Below are positions 36,201 through 44,963 of a DNA stretch of 64,000 nucleotides, in pieces. How positions within the stretch are numbered: the first letter of the stretch is position 1; each line of letters begins with the position of its first letter. A program made the position numbers and the translations under genes. The stretch lies in the NCBI RefSeq assembly GCF_002608565.1, contig NZ_LIXM01000002.1:1-64000 (forward strand). Reading direction: 5' to 3'. The DNA comes from Vibrio sp. PID17_43 (GTDB taxonomy: Bacteria > Pseudomonadota > Gammaproteobacteria > Enterobacterales > Vibrionaceae). The notes beneath the pieces are model-generated. The model was not told the origin of the DNA. It did no database searches and saw only the letters and a program-made list of their open reading frames with translations.

Positions 36201-38141
36201 ATCAACTGTCAGACGACTGACTTCACTGCGATTGGTGTTGGTGATATGGCTGGTGACGTATTTGGTAACGGTATGCTGTTATCTAAGCATATCCGGCTAC
36301 AAGCGGCCTTCAACCACATGCACATCTTCCTTGATCCTAATCCTGATTCAGCCACCAGCTGGGAAGAGCGTAATCGCTTGTTTAATCTGCCTCGATCAAG
36401 TTGGGAAGATTACAACTCCGCGTTGATCTCGCAAGGTGGTGGTATTTTTTCTCGTCGCGCTAAGTCGATCTCATTGACACCGGAAGTTCAGAAGATGTTA
36501 GGTACAAAGAAAGCGTCTTTGGCACCAAACGATCTGATTAAGATGATTCTGCAAATGGAAGTGGATCTGCTTTGGAATGGCGGGATCGGAACCTATGTGA
36601 AAGCATCCACAGAAAGCCATACGGAAGTTGGTGACCGTGCGAACGATGTGTTACGAATTGACGGCCGTGACCTAAAAGCCAAAGTCGTGGGCGAAGGCGG
36701 AAACTTAGGTATGACACAACTTGGTCGTATCGAATATGCGACTAAAGGCGGCCGTGTAAATACCGACTTTGTTGATAATGTTGGTGGGGTTGACTGCTCA
36801 GATAACGAAGTAAACATCAAGATCTTCTTGAACAGCCTCGTTTCTAATGGTGACCTGACTATCAAGCAGCGAAACCAGATCTTAGAATCGATGGAAGACG
36901 AAGTTGGTGTCATCGTATTGGATGATGCCTATCGCCAAGCGGAGTCAATCTCTGTAACTGAACAGCAAGGCGTGAGTATCGTAAAAGAGCAAATACGTTT
37001 CATTCATACCATGGAAAAAGCAGGCTACTTGGATCGAGGATTAGAGTACATTCCAGACGATGAAACTTTGCTTGAGCGTGAAAAGCAAGGACTTGGTTTG
37101 ACCAGGCCTGAGCTATCCGTCTTGGTTGCGTACGGTAAGATGGTTCTTAAAGAGCAACTTGCGGTAGCTGAAATTGCTGACGATGAATTCCATGCTAAAC
37201 AGCTTGTCGAATACTTCCCAAGCGAGTTACACCGTAACTATAAACAGCAAATGACTAACCATCCACTACGTGCTGAAATCATAGCTACCGCACTTGCGAA
37301 CCAAATGGTCAATGAGATGGGCTGTAACTTCGTCACTCGTTTGCAAGAAGAAACGGGGGCAAGTGTTGTCGACATTGCAAACGCATACAGTGCAAGCCGT
37401 GAAATCTTCGAATTGGCGGATGTACTCCAGCAGACACGCGCATTAGATAATATTGCGACGGCTGCGGCGCAGTATGAAATCATGTTTTATGTTCGTCGTG
37501 CATTGCGTCGGATCTCCCGTTGGCTATTACGCAATCGTAGTGCGAAGAGTACAGTGACGGAGTTGGTTGCCATGTACAAAGGTGATGTACATGCCATCAC
37601 TAAAACATTAGACGATATGCTGGTCGCATCAGAAGTTGAGGAGCATAACGAACTTGCACAGAAATGGATGGCGTGTGGAGTAGAAGAGAAGCTTGCAAAT
37701 CATGTTGCTCGTCTATCTAGCCTTCAGTCTGCACTTGATATATCAGCTGTCGCTAACGAGACTGGCAAAACGGTTGAGCAGGCGTCGAAACTTTACTTTA
37801 ACTTAGGTGATCGTTTGTCACTCCACTGGTTCTTGAAACAAATCAATAGCCAAGCGGTGGATAACAACTGGCAAGCATTAGCAAGAGCCGCATTTAGAGA
37901 AGATCTCGATTGGCAGCAACGCCAGTTAACTGCGCAAGTGTTAAATTGTGGATGTTCGACGCCAGATCTTGATGTGATGCAAGCTCTCGATGATTGGATC
38001 ATGAGTAATGAATCCTCATTACATCGCTGGGAGAGTATTCTTAATGAATTTAAGGTGGGTTCCGTACACGAGTTTGCCAAATTCTCTGTTGCGCTACGTG
38101 AGCTTGTTCTCCTTAACTTAAATTGCTCAGCAAGCGAGTAG
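33300..38141 (+). CDS. gdhB: NAD-specific glutamate dehydrogenase, 180-kDa class
   Basis: This large enzyme deaminates glutamate to 2-oxoglutarate, a catabolic role. The 1613-residue protein belongs to the GDH_180 class known from Pseudomonas and Streptomyces: a long N-terminal region with ACT-like regulatory segments, a central catalytic domain (RGGLRWSDRQEDFRTE, the substrate lysine region VPVGAKGGFVCK, and TAIGVGDMAGDVFGNGML) and a C-terminal helical region. I choose ATG 33300 with TGGAGTG before it; the frame stays open for 23 codons upstream. A terminator follows. The class is allosterically regulated in other bacteria. Confidence 0.93.
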   Translation: MTARENVVPVLLEKVYQLIQDKLELSHQPLVTKLAQHLFSNIADDDLIQRNESDLYGAVVSLWHHINEKKPEEISVRVFNPMVSRQGWQSTHTIVEIVVPDSPFLVDSIKMALTRLDLACHLMLNNPTQLERDKKGQVIEVNGEDGVLQSLFHIEVDRLTSKDKMQALKAELLAILSDTRLVVDDWKQMVEKLKIVTNELDQNKDRVSMNTDRLDETIEYLRWLGDHNFTFMAYKEYDLVSVNGDSELKPTHESGLGLFADEKRVRSIKLSELSDSARLEAKKPYALIITKGNQASRIHRPAYTDYIGVKKFDENGKVIGEHRFTGLYTSAVYNQAVHSIPLIREKVGRILEASGYRHGSYSYKALHNILENYPRDELLQAREEELLEVGMGVVQMQDRDLLRLFVRKDPFGRFFSCMVYVTKDRYNTELRRQTQRILKQYFTCEQEVEFTTFFSESPLARTHYIVRVDNNNIDVDVKKIEQNLMEVSTSWDDRLKESIIANFGESKGLPLSKEYMSAFPRSYKEDMMPGSAVADIERLEALSDDNKLGMLFYRPQEESVDSKAVRLKLYHRDEPIHLSDVMPMLENLGLRVIGESPYEIEKTNGQTCWILDFSMLHKSEKTVDLREARDRFQQAFAAIWNGSLESDGFNRLVLGASLSGREISILRAYARYMRQVGFPFSQQYIEDTLSHYPDLATGLVNLFTKRFDPKHKGSEKGQNDLIKKITEQLDRVESLDDDRIIRRYMEMITATLRTNYYQLDETKQPKPWLSLKMKPSEIPEIPQPVPAFEIFVYAPDIEGVHLRGGKVARGGLRWSDRQEDFRTEILGLVKAQQVKNTVIVPVGAKGGFVCKRQHTLSNRDEIFAEGQRCYKRFIRALLDVSDNIIEGKVVPPKSVVRHDEDDPYLVVAADKGTATFSDLANSVSDEYNFWLGDAFASGGSNGYDHKAMGITAKGGWESVKRHFREMGINCQTTDFTAIGVGDMAGDVFGNGMLLSKHIRLQAAFNHMHIFLDPNPDSATSWEERNRLFNLPRSSWEDYNSALISQGGGIFSRRAKSISLTPEVQKMLGTKKASLAPNDLIKMILQMEVDLLWNGGIGTYVKASTESHTEVGDRANDVLRIDGRDLKAKVVGEGGNLGMTQLGRIEYATKGGRVNTDFVDNVGGVDCSDNEVNIKIFLNSLVSNGDLTIKQRNQILESMEDEVGVIVLDDAYRQAESISVTEQQGVSIVKEQIRFIHTMEKAGYLDRGLEYIPDDETLLEREKQGLGLTRPELSVLVAYGKMVLKEQLAVAEIADDEFHAKQLVEYFPSELHRNYKQQMTNHPLRAEIIATALANQMVNEMGCNFVTRLQEETGASVVDIANAYSASREIFELADVLQQTRALDNIATAAAQYEIMFYVRRALRRISRWLLRNRSAKSTVTELVAMYKGDVHAITKTLDDMLVASEVEEHNELAQKWMACGVEEKLANHVARLSSLQSALDISAVANETGKTVEQASKLYFNLGDRLSLHWFLKQINSQAVDNNWQALARAAFREDLDWQQRQLTAQVLNCGCSTPDLDVMQALDDWIMSNESSLHRWESILNEFKVGSVHEFAKFSVALRELVLLNLNCSASE

Positions 38142-38163
38142 GAGAGTAAATTAAAATTACAAG

Positions 38164-38188
38164 AGCCTCGTCAACACGAGGCTTTTTT
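38164..38188 (+). terminator. Terminator of gdhB
   Basis: AGCCTCGT and ACGAGGCT pair around CAAC and are followed by six T. Confidence 0.93.
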
Positions 38189-38210
38189 GTTTTCCAAATA
38201 AACAAAATAA

Positions 38211-38223
38211 GCGACAGTGTCAC
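38211..38223. other. Near-matS site (12 of 13), intergenic
   Basis: GCGACAGTGTCAC differs from matS only at position 2. Confidence 0.4.
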
Positions 38224-38393
38224 GTTTGTTGTGTTTAAAATTGGATGAAACCGTTTGCTTTTTGAATATAAGTTGCCAATTTTGATGGGGAGTTTGATAG
38301 TTAATCTATTGATTTTATGTAAAATCGTTAAAGTAAAGATACTATTTTTCTTAATTCATTCATTTTCATTGAATTACTTGCAAAAAGAGTAAA

Positions 38394-38424
38394 TAATATT
38401 GTCCCGTTTACACGGGGCTTTTTT
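38394..38424 (+). promoter_or_regulatory. pyrD promoter and leader hairpin with T-run
   Basis: A -10-like TAATAT (38394-38399) is followed by GTCCCGT-TTAC-ACGGGGC (38401-38418) and six T, 12 bases before the Shine-Dalgarno CGGAGG of pyrD. Predicted transcription starts fall in the left arm (C38403-G38406), so start choice would decide whether the stem can form, as in pyrimidine-controlled start selection of E. coli pyrC/pyrD. It could also act as a terminator. Confidence 0.5.
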
Positions 38425-38438
38425 CTTTCGGAGGCACA

Positions 38439-39449
38439 ATGCTTTACCGTCTAGCCAGAACTGGCTTTTTCCAACTTGATGCCGAAAAGGCACATGATCT
38501 TGCAATTCAAAATTTCCAGCGTTTTAACGGAACACCTCTCGATCTTTTCTATCGACAACAGTTACCAAACCGTCCAGTAGAATGTATGGGACTGACATTT
38601 CGTAACCCAGTCGGTCTAGCTGCTGGTTTAGACAAAAATGGCGAATGCATCGAGGCATTTGATGCGATGGGCTTTGGCTTTGTCGAAGTGGGCACCGTAA
38701 CGCCTCGCCCACAGCCAGGTAATGATAAGCCTCGCTTGTTCCGTCTAGTTGAAGCGGAAGGTATCATCAACCGAATGGGTTTCAACAATATGGGTGTAGA
38801 TCATCTTGTTGAGAATGTAAAGAAGGCAAAGTTCAACTGTGTACTTGGTATCAATATCGGCAAGAATAAAGATACACCGATTGAGAAAGGAGCAGAGGAC
38901 TACCTGATTTGTATGGAGAAAGTGTATGAGTATGCTGGCTACATTGCAGTGAATATCTCATCACCAAATACGCCAGGATTACGCTCTCTTCAATATGGTG
39001 AAGCGTTAGACGAATTGCTATCAGAATTAAAAGCAAAACAATCTGAACTTGCAGAAAAATATGGTAAGTATGTACCGCTAGCACTGAAAATTGCGCCAGA
39101 TCTGACTGATGACGAAATTAGTCAGATTTGTGAATCTTTGTTGAAGAATGAGATTGATGGTGTCATCGCGACGAACACCACGTTGGATCGTACGATCGTT
39201 GAAGGTATGAAGCATGCGAATGAAGCGGGTGGCTTAAGTGGCCGTCCAGTACAATCACGTTCTACCGAAGTGGTTCGCAAACTTCATGAAGAGTTAGGTG
39301 ATAAACTTCCGATCATCGGCGTGGGTGGCATTGACTCATATGTCGCAGCGAAAGAAAAAATGATGGCAGGTGCTCAACTAGTTCAAGTTTACACCGGCTT
39401 TATATATCATGGCCCTGGTCTGGTACGTGATATCGTTAAGAATCTATAA
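38439..39449 (+). CDS. pyrD: Dihydroorotate dehydrogenase (quinone), class 2
   Basis: PyrD oxidises dihydroorotate to orotate at the inner membrane, passing electrons to quinone. The 336 residues have the N-terminal amphipathic membrane-binding extension of class 2 enzymes, the FMN motifs [14 protein letters not shown] and GVGGIDS, and the catalytic serine in [20 protein letters not shown] precedes the ATG. Gene order pepN..pyrD-zapC-rlmL-uup follows E. coli, interrupted here by DUF2835 and gdhB. Confidence 0.95.
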   Translation: MLYRLARTGFFQLDAEKAHDLAIQNFQRFNGTPLDLFYRQQLPNRPVECMGLTFRNPVGLAAGLDKNGECIEAFDAMGFGFVEVGTVTPRPQPGNDKPRLFRLVEAEGIINRMGFNNMGVDHLVENVKKAKFNCVLGINIGKNKDTPIEKGAEDYLICMEKVYEYAGYIAVNISSPNTPGLRSLQYGEALDELLSELKAKQSELAEKYGKYVPLALKIAPDLTDDEISQICESLLKNEIDGVIATNTTLDRTIVEGMKHANEAGGLSGRPVQSRSTEVVRKLHEELGDKLPIIGVGGIDSYVAAKEKMMAGAQLVQVYTGFIYHGPGLVRDIVKNL

Positions 39450-39568
39450 AACTCGCAGTTAACTTGTTGAGAAGTAGATAGTTATAACATAAAAAAGGGG
39501 AATGCGTTTCCTCTTTTTTTTTATCCGTTCATTTGTAAAATTTGAAATCATGAGTAGGTAATTAAGCG

Positions 39569-39586
39569 TCTTACCTCTTACCACTG
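39569..39586 (+). repeat. Tandem heptamer TCTTACC upstream of zapC
   Basis: TCTTACC occurs twice head to tail (39569-39582), followed by ACTG. The 14-mer ACCTCTTACCACTG is shared with the gdhB upstream region. It lies about 30-45 bases before the zapC start. Confidence 0.3.
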
Positions 39587-39613
39587 ATTAACGAGTCACG
39601 AGAGAACGGAATA

Positions 39614-40156
39614 ATGCTTAAACCTAGCGACAAATGGAATTGGTATTTTGACGAGCAAAAAGCGTGTCTAATGCTGGACTTAGGGGAGGAGATGATTTTC
39701 CAAACCAATCTGTGCCGTAAACTGCTGGTCAACTGCGCCTTCTCAAACAATGAGTTTACTGTCGATGACGCAAGCGCGTTTCAAACCTACAGCGAAAAGA
39801 TTCGTTGTCTCGACATCAGTGAATACCGTCAAGCTGAGCTCACTCTCTACTGCGTTGCAGCAAACCGTTTTCATAAGCCTGTCCAACCTAAGAGCTGGTT
39901 TTTTGATGCGCAATCCTGTGGTCATGAGCCGGAAGAAGGGGATATGGTCTTCCTTACTAATCAATATTCTGAAGGTGTGTTCATCGTTCTTGATCCCGGC
40001 GAGACATCCAGTCTTTGCATTTATGTTGGGCAAGAAGATTTCCTTCTTAGCAACAATAAGACACTACACTTTGGACAACCAATCAAAGTGATGCATGATC
40101 GAATGGCCAGTGCCAACCACCTGTTTGTATTAGCCCCTATGGCGATGGTGGGATAA
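39614..40156 (+). CDS. zapC: Cell division protein ZapC
   Basis: ZapC stabilises FtsZ protofilament bundles at the division ring. The 180-residue protein has the family pattern PSDKWNWYFDEQKACLMLDLG, FTVDDASAF, KSWFF and QPIKVMHDR, and the same length as E. coli ZapC. It follows pyrD as in E. coli. The start ATG 39614 is supported by homology; GAGAACGGA precedes it. A terminator follows. Confidence 0.9.
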   Translation: MLKPSDKWNWYFDEQKACLMLDLGEEMIFQTNLCRKLLVNCAFSNNEFTVDDASAFQTYSEKIRCLDISEYRQAELTLYCVAANRFHKPVQPKSWFFDAQSCGHEPEEGDMVFLTNQYSEGVFIVLDPGETSSLCIYVGQEDFLLSNNKTLHFGQPIKVMHDRMASANHLFVLAPMAMVG

Positions 40157-40198
40157 TTTCCCTTTTGATTTACTTCATTTCGTTCCTTTGTTTGCATT

Positions 40199-40225
40199 AA
40201 TCGACCAGTCCGGTCGATTTTTTTT
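40199..40225 (+). terminator. Terminator of zapC
   Basis: ATCGACC and GGTCGAT pair around a 5-nt loop and end in a run of nine T. Confidence 0.9.
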
Positions 40226-40527
40226 TACTTTTCCCATGCCGTCCTCTGCTTTTTTGAAGCGTCATCACACAGATTACTGGTTAATTAATGCTCATGTAAT
40301 CATGAACTAAGTCACTATTACGCAAAATATTTCCTACAAAATCTGTGAACATAACCCAGAGCTGAACTGAATTTTGCGTCATTTATTCCTCTATATCGCA
40401 ATTATGTAAGTAATTTTCAGTGTGAATTTATGATTGGTATAGACCAGAATCTATGTAAATAAGTATTCACTTCGCATTTGAGTACGATAAATATTAATTG
40501 GGGAAAAACGGTAGCACCGGAGGATAA

Positions 40528-40614
40528 ATGATGGTTTGGTGGAAGTTACTGATCAGAGATTTGGTGGCAATTTGTACTAGCAGAGTCAAAATACCTTTAA
40601 AAACGAGGCATTGA
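40528..40614 (+). CDS. Candidate 28-residue small protein upstream of rlmL
   Basis: A strong ribosome-binding site (CCGGAGGATAA) stands before two adjacent ATG codons, and the frame reads [20 protein letters not shown] and eight more mostly basic residues before TGA. The first part is hydrophobic with two tryptophans, the end basic, a pattern seen in small membrane-associated proteins. It lies in the 508-bp gap between zapC and rlmL and ends 50 bases before rlmL. It may be a free small protein or a leader peptide of rlmL; conservation is untested. Confidence 0.45.
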   Translation: MMVWWKLLIRDLVAICTSRVKIPLKTRH

Positions 40615-40664
40615 TCGTAAAGTCAGGTATAATTAAAGCTATTTTTTATCAGCGAAAGAACACT

Positions 40665-42788
40665 ATGAATCAATATCTCGCGGTAACTTCAAACGGCATG
40701 GAAAACTTGCTTGTTGAAGAACTGACAAATCTAGGCATTGAAAACGCAAAACCAGTACAGGCAGGCGTTAAATTTAAAGCAACGAATGAGCAAATTTATC
40801 GCTGCTGTTTGTGGAGCCGCTTGGCGTCTCGATTTGTACGTGTTTTATCGGAATTTACCTGTAATGACGATATGGATCTTTATCTGTCTACGTCTTCAAT
40901 TAACTGGGTAAACCAATTTCACAGTTCTAAGCGCTTTGTGGTGGACTTTAACGGTACAAACAAAGAAATCCGCAACAGTCAATATGGTGCAATGAAGGTA
41001 AAAGATGGCATCGTAGATTGCTTTGAAAAGAAGGGCTTACCTCGTCCGAACATCAGTAAAGAGTCTCCAGATCTCCGTGTTCACGTACGCCTTCACAAAG
41101 ACAAAGCAATTCTAGGTGTTGATATGGTGGGTAGCGGCCTGCACCAACGTGGCTACCGCCCAGAGTCTGGCCGTGCGCCACTGCGTGAAACTTTAGCGGC
41201 AGCTATCATCCTACGCTGTGGTTGGGATGGTCATCAACCTTTACTCGACCCTATGTGTGGTTCAGGTACGCTCCTTATCGAAGCGGCGATGATGGCAGCA
41301 AATATGGCGCCTGGCGTTAAGCGTAAGCAATGGGGTTTTGAATCCCTTGAAGATTTTGAACCAGAGACGTGGGCAGAGATTAAGTCTGAAGCAAATGTTC
41401 AAGCGCGACGCGGCGTCAAAAAAGTTGACGCTAAGTTTTTTGGCTTCGATAACGACCCTAGAGTTCTGAAAGTGGCGCAAGACAATGCCCGCAGAGCTGG
41501 TGTTGAAGAGCTAATCGAATTTGCGCAAGGTGATGCGGCGACAATTACTCGTCCGGCAGGCTTTGAAGCTGGCGTTATCGTATCAAACCCACCTTACGGT
41601 GAGCGCCTTGGTACTGAACCTGGTTTGATCGCCTTATACACGGCTTTCGGTGGTCAGTTAAAAGCAGAGTTCGGTGGGTGCAAGGCATCTATTTTCTCTA
41701 GCTCAGATGAATTGCTTAGCTGCTTACGTATGCGTGCAGACAAACAGTTTAAACTGAATAACGGTGCGTTACCGTGTCACCAAAAAAACTACAGCATTGC
41801 AGAACGTAACGCTGATGAAGTGAAGGGCGTAGATACGAGTACTCAAATTGCACCAGACTTTTCAAACCGTCTTAAGAAAAATATCGGTAAGATTGGTAAA
41901 TGGGCACGTAAAGAGAAGTTAGACTGCTACCGAATCTATGATGCAGACTTGCCTGAGTACAATGTCGCTATTGACGTATACGCGGATCAAATCGTGATTC
42001 AAGAATATGCGGCACCTAAAAATATTCCGGAAGAGAAAGCGAAACGCCGTCTCACCGATATTATCCGCGCCACGATTCAGGTGACCGGCGTTGAAGCGAA
42101 CAAAGTAGTACTTAAAGTTCGTGAAAAGCAAAAAGGTCGCAGCCAATATCAAAAACTTGGTCAAGTGTCACAAACGCTGGAAGTGAATGAATATGGCGTG
42201 AAGTTGATCGTAAACCTTCACGATTATCTTGATACAGGACTTTTCCTTGATCATAAAATCACGCGTCGTCGTCTTGGTGAAATGGCGCAAGGAAAAGATT
42301 TCTTGAACTTGTTTGCTTACACTGGCAGTGCGACAGTGCATGCTGCAGTGGGTGGGGCCTGTTCTACGACGACCGTCGATATGTCAAACACCTACCTTAA
42401 CTGGGCAAAAGACAACATGAAGCTCAATGGCTGCGTTGGTCGCCAGCATCATTATGAACAAGCTGACTGTCTCCAATGGCTAGAGAATGCGGCCGGTGAA
42501 TACGATCTTATCTTTATCGATCCGCCAACGTTCTCTAACTCAAAACGTATGGATACATCGTTCGACGTTCAACGTGACCATATTAAGTTAATGACGAACT
42601 TAAAGCGTCTATTGCGTTCTGGCGGCACGATTGTTTTCTCAAACAACAAACGTCACTTTAAGATGGACGAAGCAGGGTTGGCAGAGCTAGGTTTGAAAGC
42701 TCAAAATATCTCGTCTCAAACACTGCCGCTAGACTTCTCTCGCAATAAGCACATTCATAACTGTTGGATCGTGACTCACGCTGAATAA
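40665..42788 (+). CDS. rlmL: 23S rRNA m2G2445/m7G2069 methyltransferase RlmKL
   Basis: This fused enzyme carries an N-terminal THUMP domain and RlmL methyltransferase ([24 protein letters not shown]) and a C-terminal RlmK methyltransferase ([29 protein letters not shown]). ATG 40665 ([16 protein letters not shown]) gives 707 residues, close to 702 in E. coli. A TATAAT box at about 40629 suggests its own promoter, so the longer frame from 40611 is unlikely. A glutaredoxin-like gene and uup follow. Confidence 0.94.
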   Translation: MNQYLAVTSNGMENLLVEELTNLGIENAKPVQAGVKFKATNEQIYRCCLWSRLASRFVRVLSEFTCNDDMDLYLSTSSINWVNQFHSSKRFVVDFNGTNKEIRNSQYGAMKVKDGIVDCFEKKGLPRPNISKESPDLRVHVRLHKDKAILGVDMVGSGLHQRGYRPESGRAPLRETLAAAIILRCGWDGHQPLLDPMCGSGTLLIEAAMMAANMAPGVKRKQWGFESLEDFEPETWAEIKSEANVQARRGVKKVDAKFFGFDNDPRVLKVAQDNARRAGVEELIEFAQGDAATITRPAGFEAGVIVSNPPYGERLGTEPGLIALYTAFGGQLKAEFGGCKASIFSSSDELLSCLRMRADKQFKLNNGALPCHQKNYSIAERNADEVKGVDTSTQIAPDFSNRLKKNIGKIGKWARKEKLDCYRIYDADLPEYNVAIDVYADQIVIQEYAAPKNIPEEKAKRRLTDIIRATIQVTGVEANKVVLKVREKQKGRSQYQKLGQVSQTLEVNEYGVKLIVNLHDYLDTGLFLDHKITRRRLGEMAQGKDFLNLFAYTGSATVHAAVGGACSTTTVDMSNTYLNWAKDNMKLNGCVGRQHHYEQADCLQWLENAAGEYDLIFIDPPTFSNSKRMDTSFDVQRDHIKLMTNLKRLLRSGGTIVFSNNKRHFKMDEAGLAELGLKAQNISSQTLPLDFSRNKHIHNCWIVTHAE

Positions 42789-42807
42789 AGGATGAACAAG
42801 TAAAAGG

Positions 42808-43059
42808 ATGTTAAACGTGCTTACATTATACAGCACTGAAGGATGCCATCTCTGTGAGATGGCGTTTGACCTCGTAGGCCAGGTTGGTCTCGCCGAACAA
42901 ACAGACGTCGTCGACATTGCGTTTGACGACGCACTCTTCTCCCGTTACGGCGTCACAATTCCTGTTTTAAAATATCAAGATTCTGAGTTGAACTGGCCGT
43001 TTGACTTGGAACAGCTCACACATTGGTTGGAAAATAATGGCATTACTTACCATTCATAA
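42808..43059 (+). CDS. Glutaredoxin-like protein (DUF836 type)
   Basis: The 83-residue protein begins LNVLTLYSTEGCHLCEMA, a thioredoxin-fold start with a CHLC active site (residues 13-16), and has the cis-proline region YGVTIPVLKY. It fits the short glutaredoxin-like DUF836 family. Its 3' end overlaps the uup start by 23 bases, so the two are cotranslated. The redox partner is unknown. A near-matS site lies inside. Confidence 0.85.
   Translation: MLNVLTLYSTEGCHLCEMAFDLVGQVGLAEQTDVVDIAFDDALFSRYGVTIPVLKYQDSELNWPFDLEQLTHWLENNGITYHS
42944..42956. other. Near-matS site (12 of 13)
   Basis: GTTACGGCGTCAC differs from matS only at position 3. Confidence 0.4.
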
Positions 43060-44956
43060 CGCGCAACTGGCATTTGGTGATCATCCACTGCTTGATAAAG
43101 CAGAGTTTGCACTACAAGAAAACGAACGAGTTTGTTTAGTAGGGCGAAATGGTGCTGGTAAGTCGACTTTAATGAAAGTGCTCGCCGGCGATATACTGTT
43201 GGATGACGGCAAGATTCAAATTACGCAAGACGTCGTTGTTTCTCGTCTGGAGCAAGATCCTCCTCGTAATCAAGAAGGCACGGTTTACGACTACGTTTCT
43301 GGTGGTTTAGCCGAAGTCGGAGAACAATTAAAGATCTACCACGATCTTCTCGATCTTGTTGCTCATGACCCAAGTGAGAAGAACATTAATCGTTTAGCGA
43401 AGATTCAAGAACAACTTGATCATCTCAATGCGTGGCGCTTTGATGACCGAGTAAAGAACGTACTCGCCGCACTAAAACTCAGTGCAGAGACTAAACTAAC
43501 GGATTTATCCGGAGGTTGGCAGCGTAAAGCGGCATTAGCGCGTGCGCTGGTATGCGATCCTGACGTACTTCTACTTGACGAGCCTACCAACCACCTAGAC
43601 GTCACGACTATCGAGTGGCTAGAGAACTTTCTCAAGGATTTCAAAGGTTCTATCATTTTTATTTCCCACGACCGTGCTTTCATTAAGTCAATGGCAACTC
43701 GCATTGTTGACCTAGACCGTGGGCAGTTAGCTTCTTTCCCTGGTGATTACGACCAGTACTTGAATGACAAAGAAGAGATGCTTCGTGTTGAAGAGATGCA
43801 AAATGCAGAATTCGATAAGAAGCTGGCTCAAGAAGAAGTCTGGATTCGTCAAGGCATCAAAGCTCGTCGTACTCGTAACGAAGGGCGTGTTCGCGCACTT
43901 AAAAAGCTCCGTGAAGAGCGTCGCGATCGTCGCGATGTACAAGGCAAGGTTAACTTGAACATTGATGACGCATCACGCTCTGGCAAAATTGTATTTGAAG
44001 CAGAAAACGTCTCTTTTGCTTTTGAAGGTAAGAAGATCGTTGATAACTTCAGTTTCAACATCATGCGTGGTGACCGTATTGCGCTTATTGGCCCGAACGG
44101 CTGCGGTAAGAGTACCGTACTAAAGCTCCTGCTAGGCCAACTCGAAGCCCAGTCAGGTCGCTTACACTGTGGCACTAAACTCGAAGTGGCGTACTTCGAC
44201 CAATACCGTGAAATTCTCGATCCAGAAAAAACAGTGATTGATAACCTTGCCGATGGTAAGCAAGAAGTGATGGTCGGCGGTCGTCAGCGTCACGCATTGA
44301 GTTATTTACAAGATTTCTTATTCGCACCAAAACGTGCTCGTACTCCAGTCAAAGCGCTGTCCGGCGGTGAAAAAAACCGTTTGTTACTTGCTCGTATCTT
44401 ATTGAAACCAAATAATTTGCTTATTCTCGATGAACCAACCAACGATTTAGATATCGAAACGTTGGAACTTTTAGAAGAAATGCTTGCCAATTATCAGGGC
44501 ACGTTGCTTCTTGTGAGTCACGACCGTGAGTTTGTTGATAATACAGTAACCACGAGTTGGATTTTTGAAGGTAACGGCGTAATCGAAGAGTTCGTTGGTG
44601 GCTACCACGATGCGAAGCAGCAGCGTGAACAAGTTCTAGCATCACGCTCGGTGATGGAAAAAGCAGCGAAGATAGAGAAAGTGGTTGAGGAAACTCCCAA
44701 AACAACGCAGCCTAAGAACAATTCGAAGAAGTTATCGTATAAGCTGCAAAGAGAATTAGAAGCTCTTCCAGCTAAACTAGAACAATTAGAATCGGACATT
44801 GAGACTCTACAAGAACAGGTGAATGACCCAGAGTTCTTCACCAAACCTGTAGAACAGACTCAACCGGTATTGGAACAACTTGCTGCCGTAGAGCAGGAGT
44901 TGGAAATCGCGTTCGAGAGATGGGAAGAACTCGAAGCAATGCAACAGGATAGTTAA
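43037..44956 (+). CDS. uup: ABC-F ATPase Uup
   Basis: Uup is a soluble ABC-F protein linked to ribosome function and to branched DNA intermediates; loss raises transposon excision in E. coli. The 639 residues hold two ATPase domains (Walker A GRNGAGKST and GPNGCGKST; signatures LSGGW and LSGGEKNR; Walker B LLLDEPTNHLD and LILDEPTNDLD) joined by a charged linker, and a C-terminal coiled coil (about 560-639) that binds DNA in E. coli. ATG 43037 (MALLTIHNAQLAFG) is chosen; the longer frame from 43001 is inside the preceding gene. Confidence 0.94.
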   Translation: MALLTIHNAQLAFGDHPLLDKAEFALQENERVCLVGRNGAGKSTLMKVLAGDILLDDGKIQITQDVVVSRLEQDPPRNQEGTVYDYVSGGLAEVGEQLKIYHDLLDLVAHDPSEKNINRLAKIQEQLDHLNAWRFDDRVKNVLAALKLSAETKLTDLSGGWQRKAALARALVCDPDVLLLDEPTNHLDVTTIEWLENFLKDFKGSIIFISHDRAFIKSMATRIVDLDRGQLASFPGDYDQYLNDKEEMLRVEEMQNAEFDKKLAQEEVWIRQGIKARRTRNEGRVRALKKLREERRDRRDVQGKVNLNIDDASRSGKIVFEAENVSFAFEGKKIVDNFSFNIMRGDRIALIGPNGCGKSTVLKLLLGQLEAQSGRLHCGTKLEVAYFDQYREILDPEKTVIDNLADGKQEVMVGGRQRHALSYLQDFLFAPKRARTPVKALSGGEKNRLLLARILLKPNNLLILDEPTNDLDIETLELLEEMLANYQGTLLLVSHDREFVDNTVTTSWIFEGNGVIEEFVGGYHDAKQQREQVLASRSVMEKAAKIEKVVEETPKTTQPKNNSKKLSYKLQRELEALPAKLEQLESDIETLQEQVNDPEFFTKPVEQTQPVLEQLAAVEQELEIAFERWEELEAMQQDS

Positions 44957-44963
44957 GAATTCC

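Noticed and set aside
36593..36913. 106-codon antisense ORF in gdhB
   Set aside because: Overlaps the conserved catalytic domain; no independent signals.
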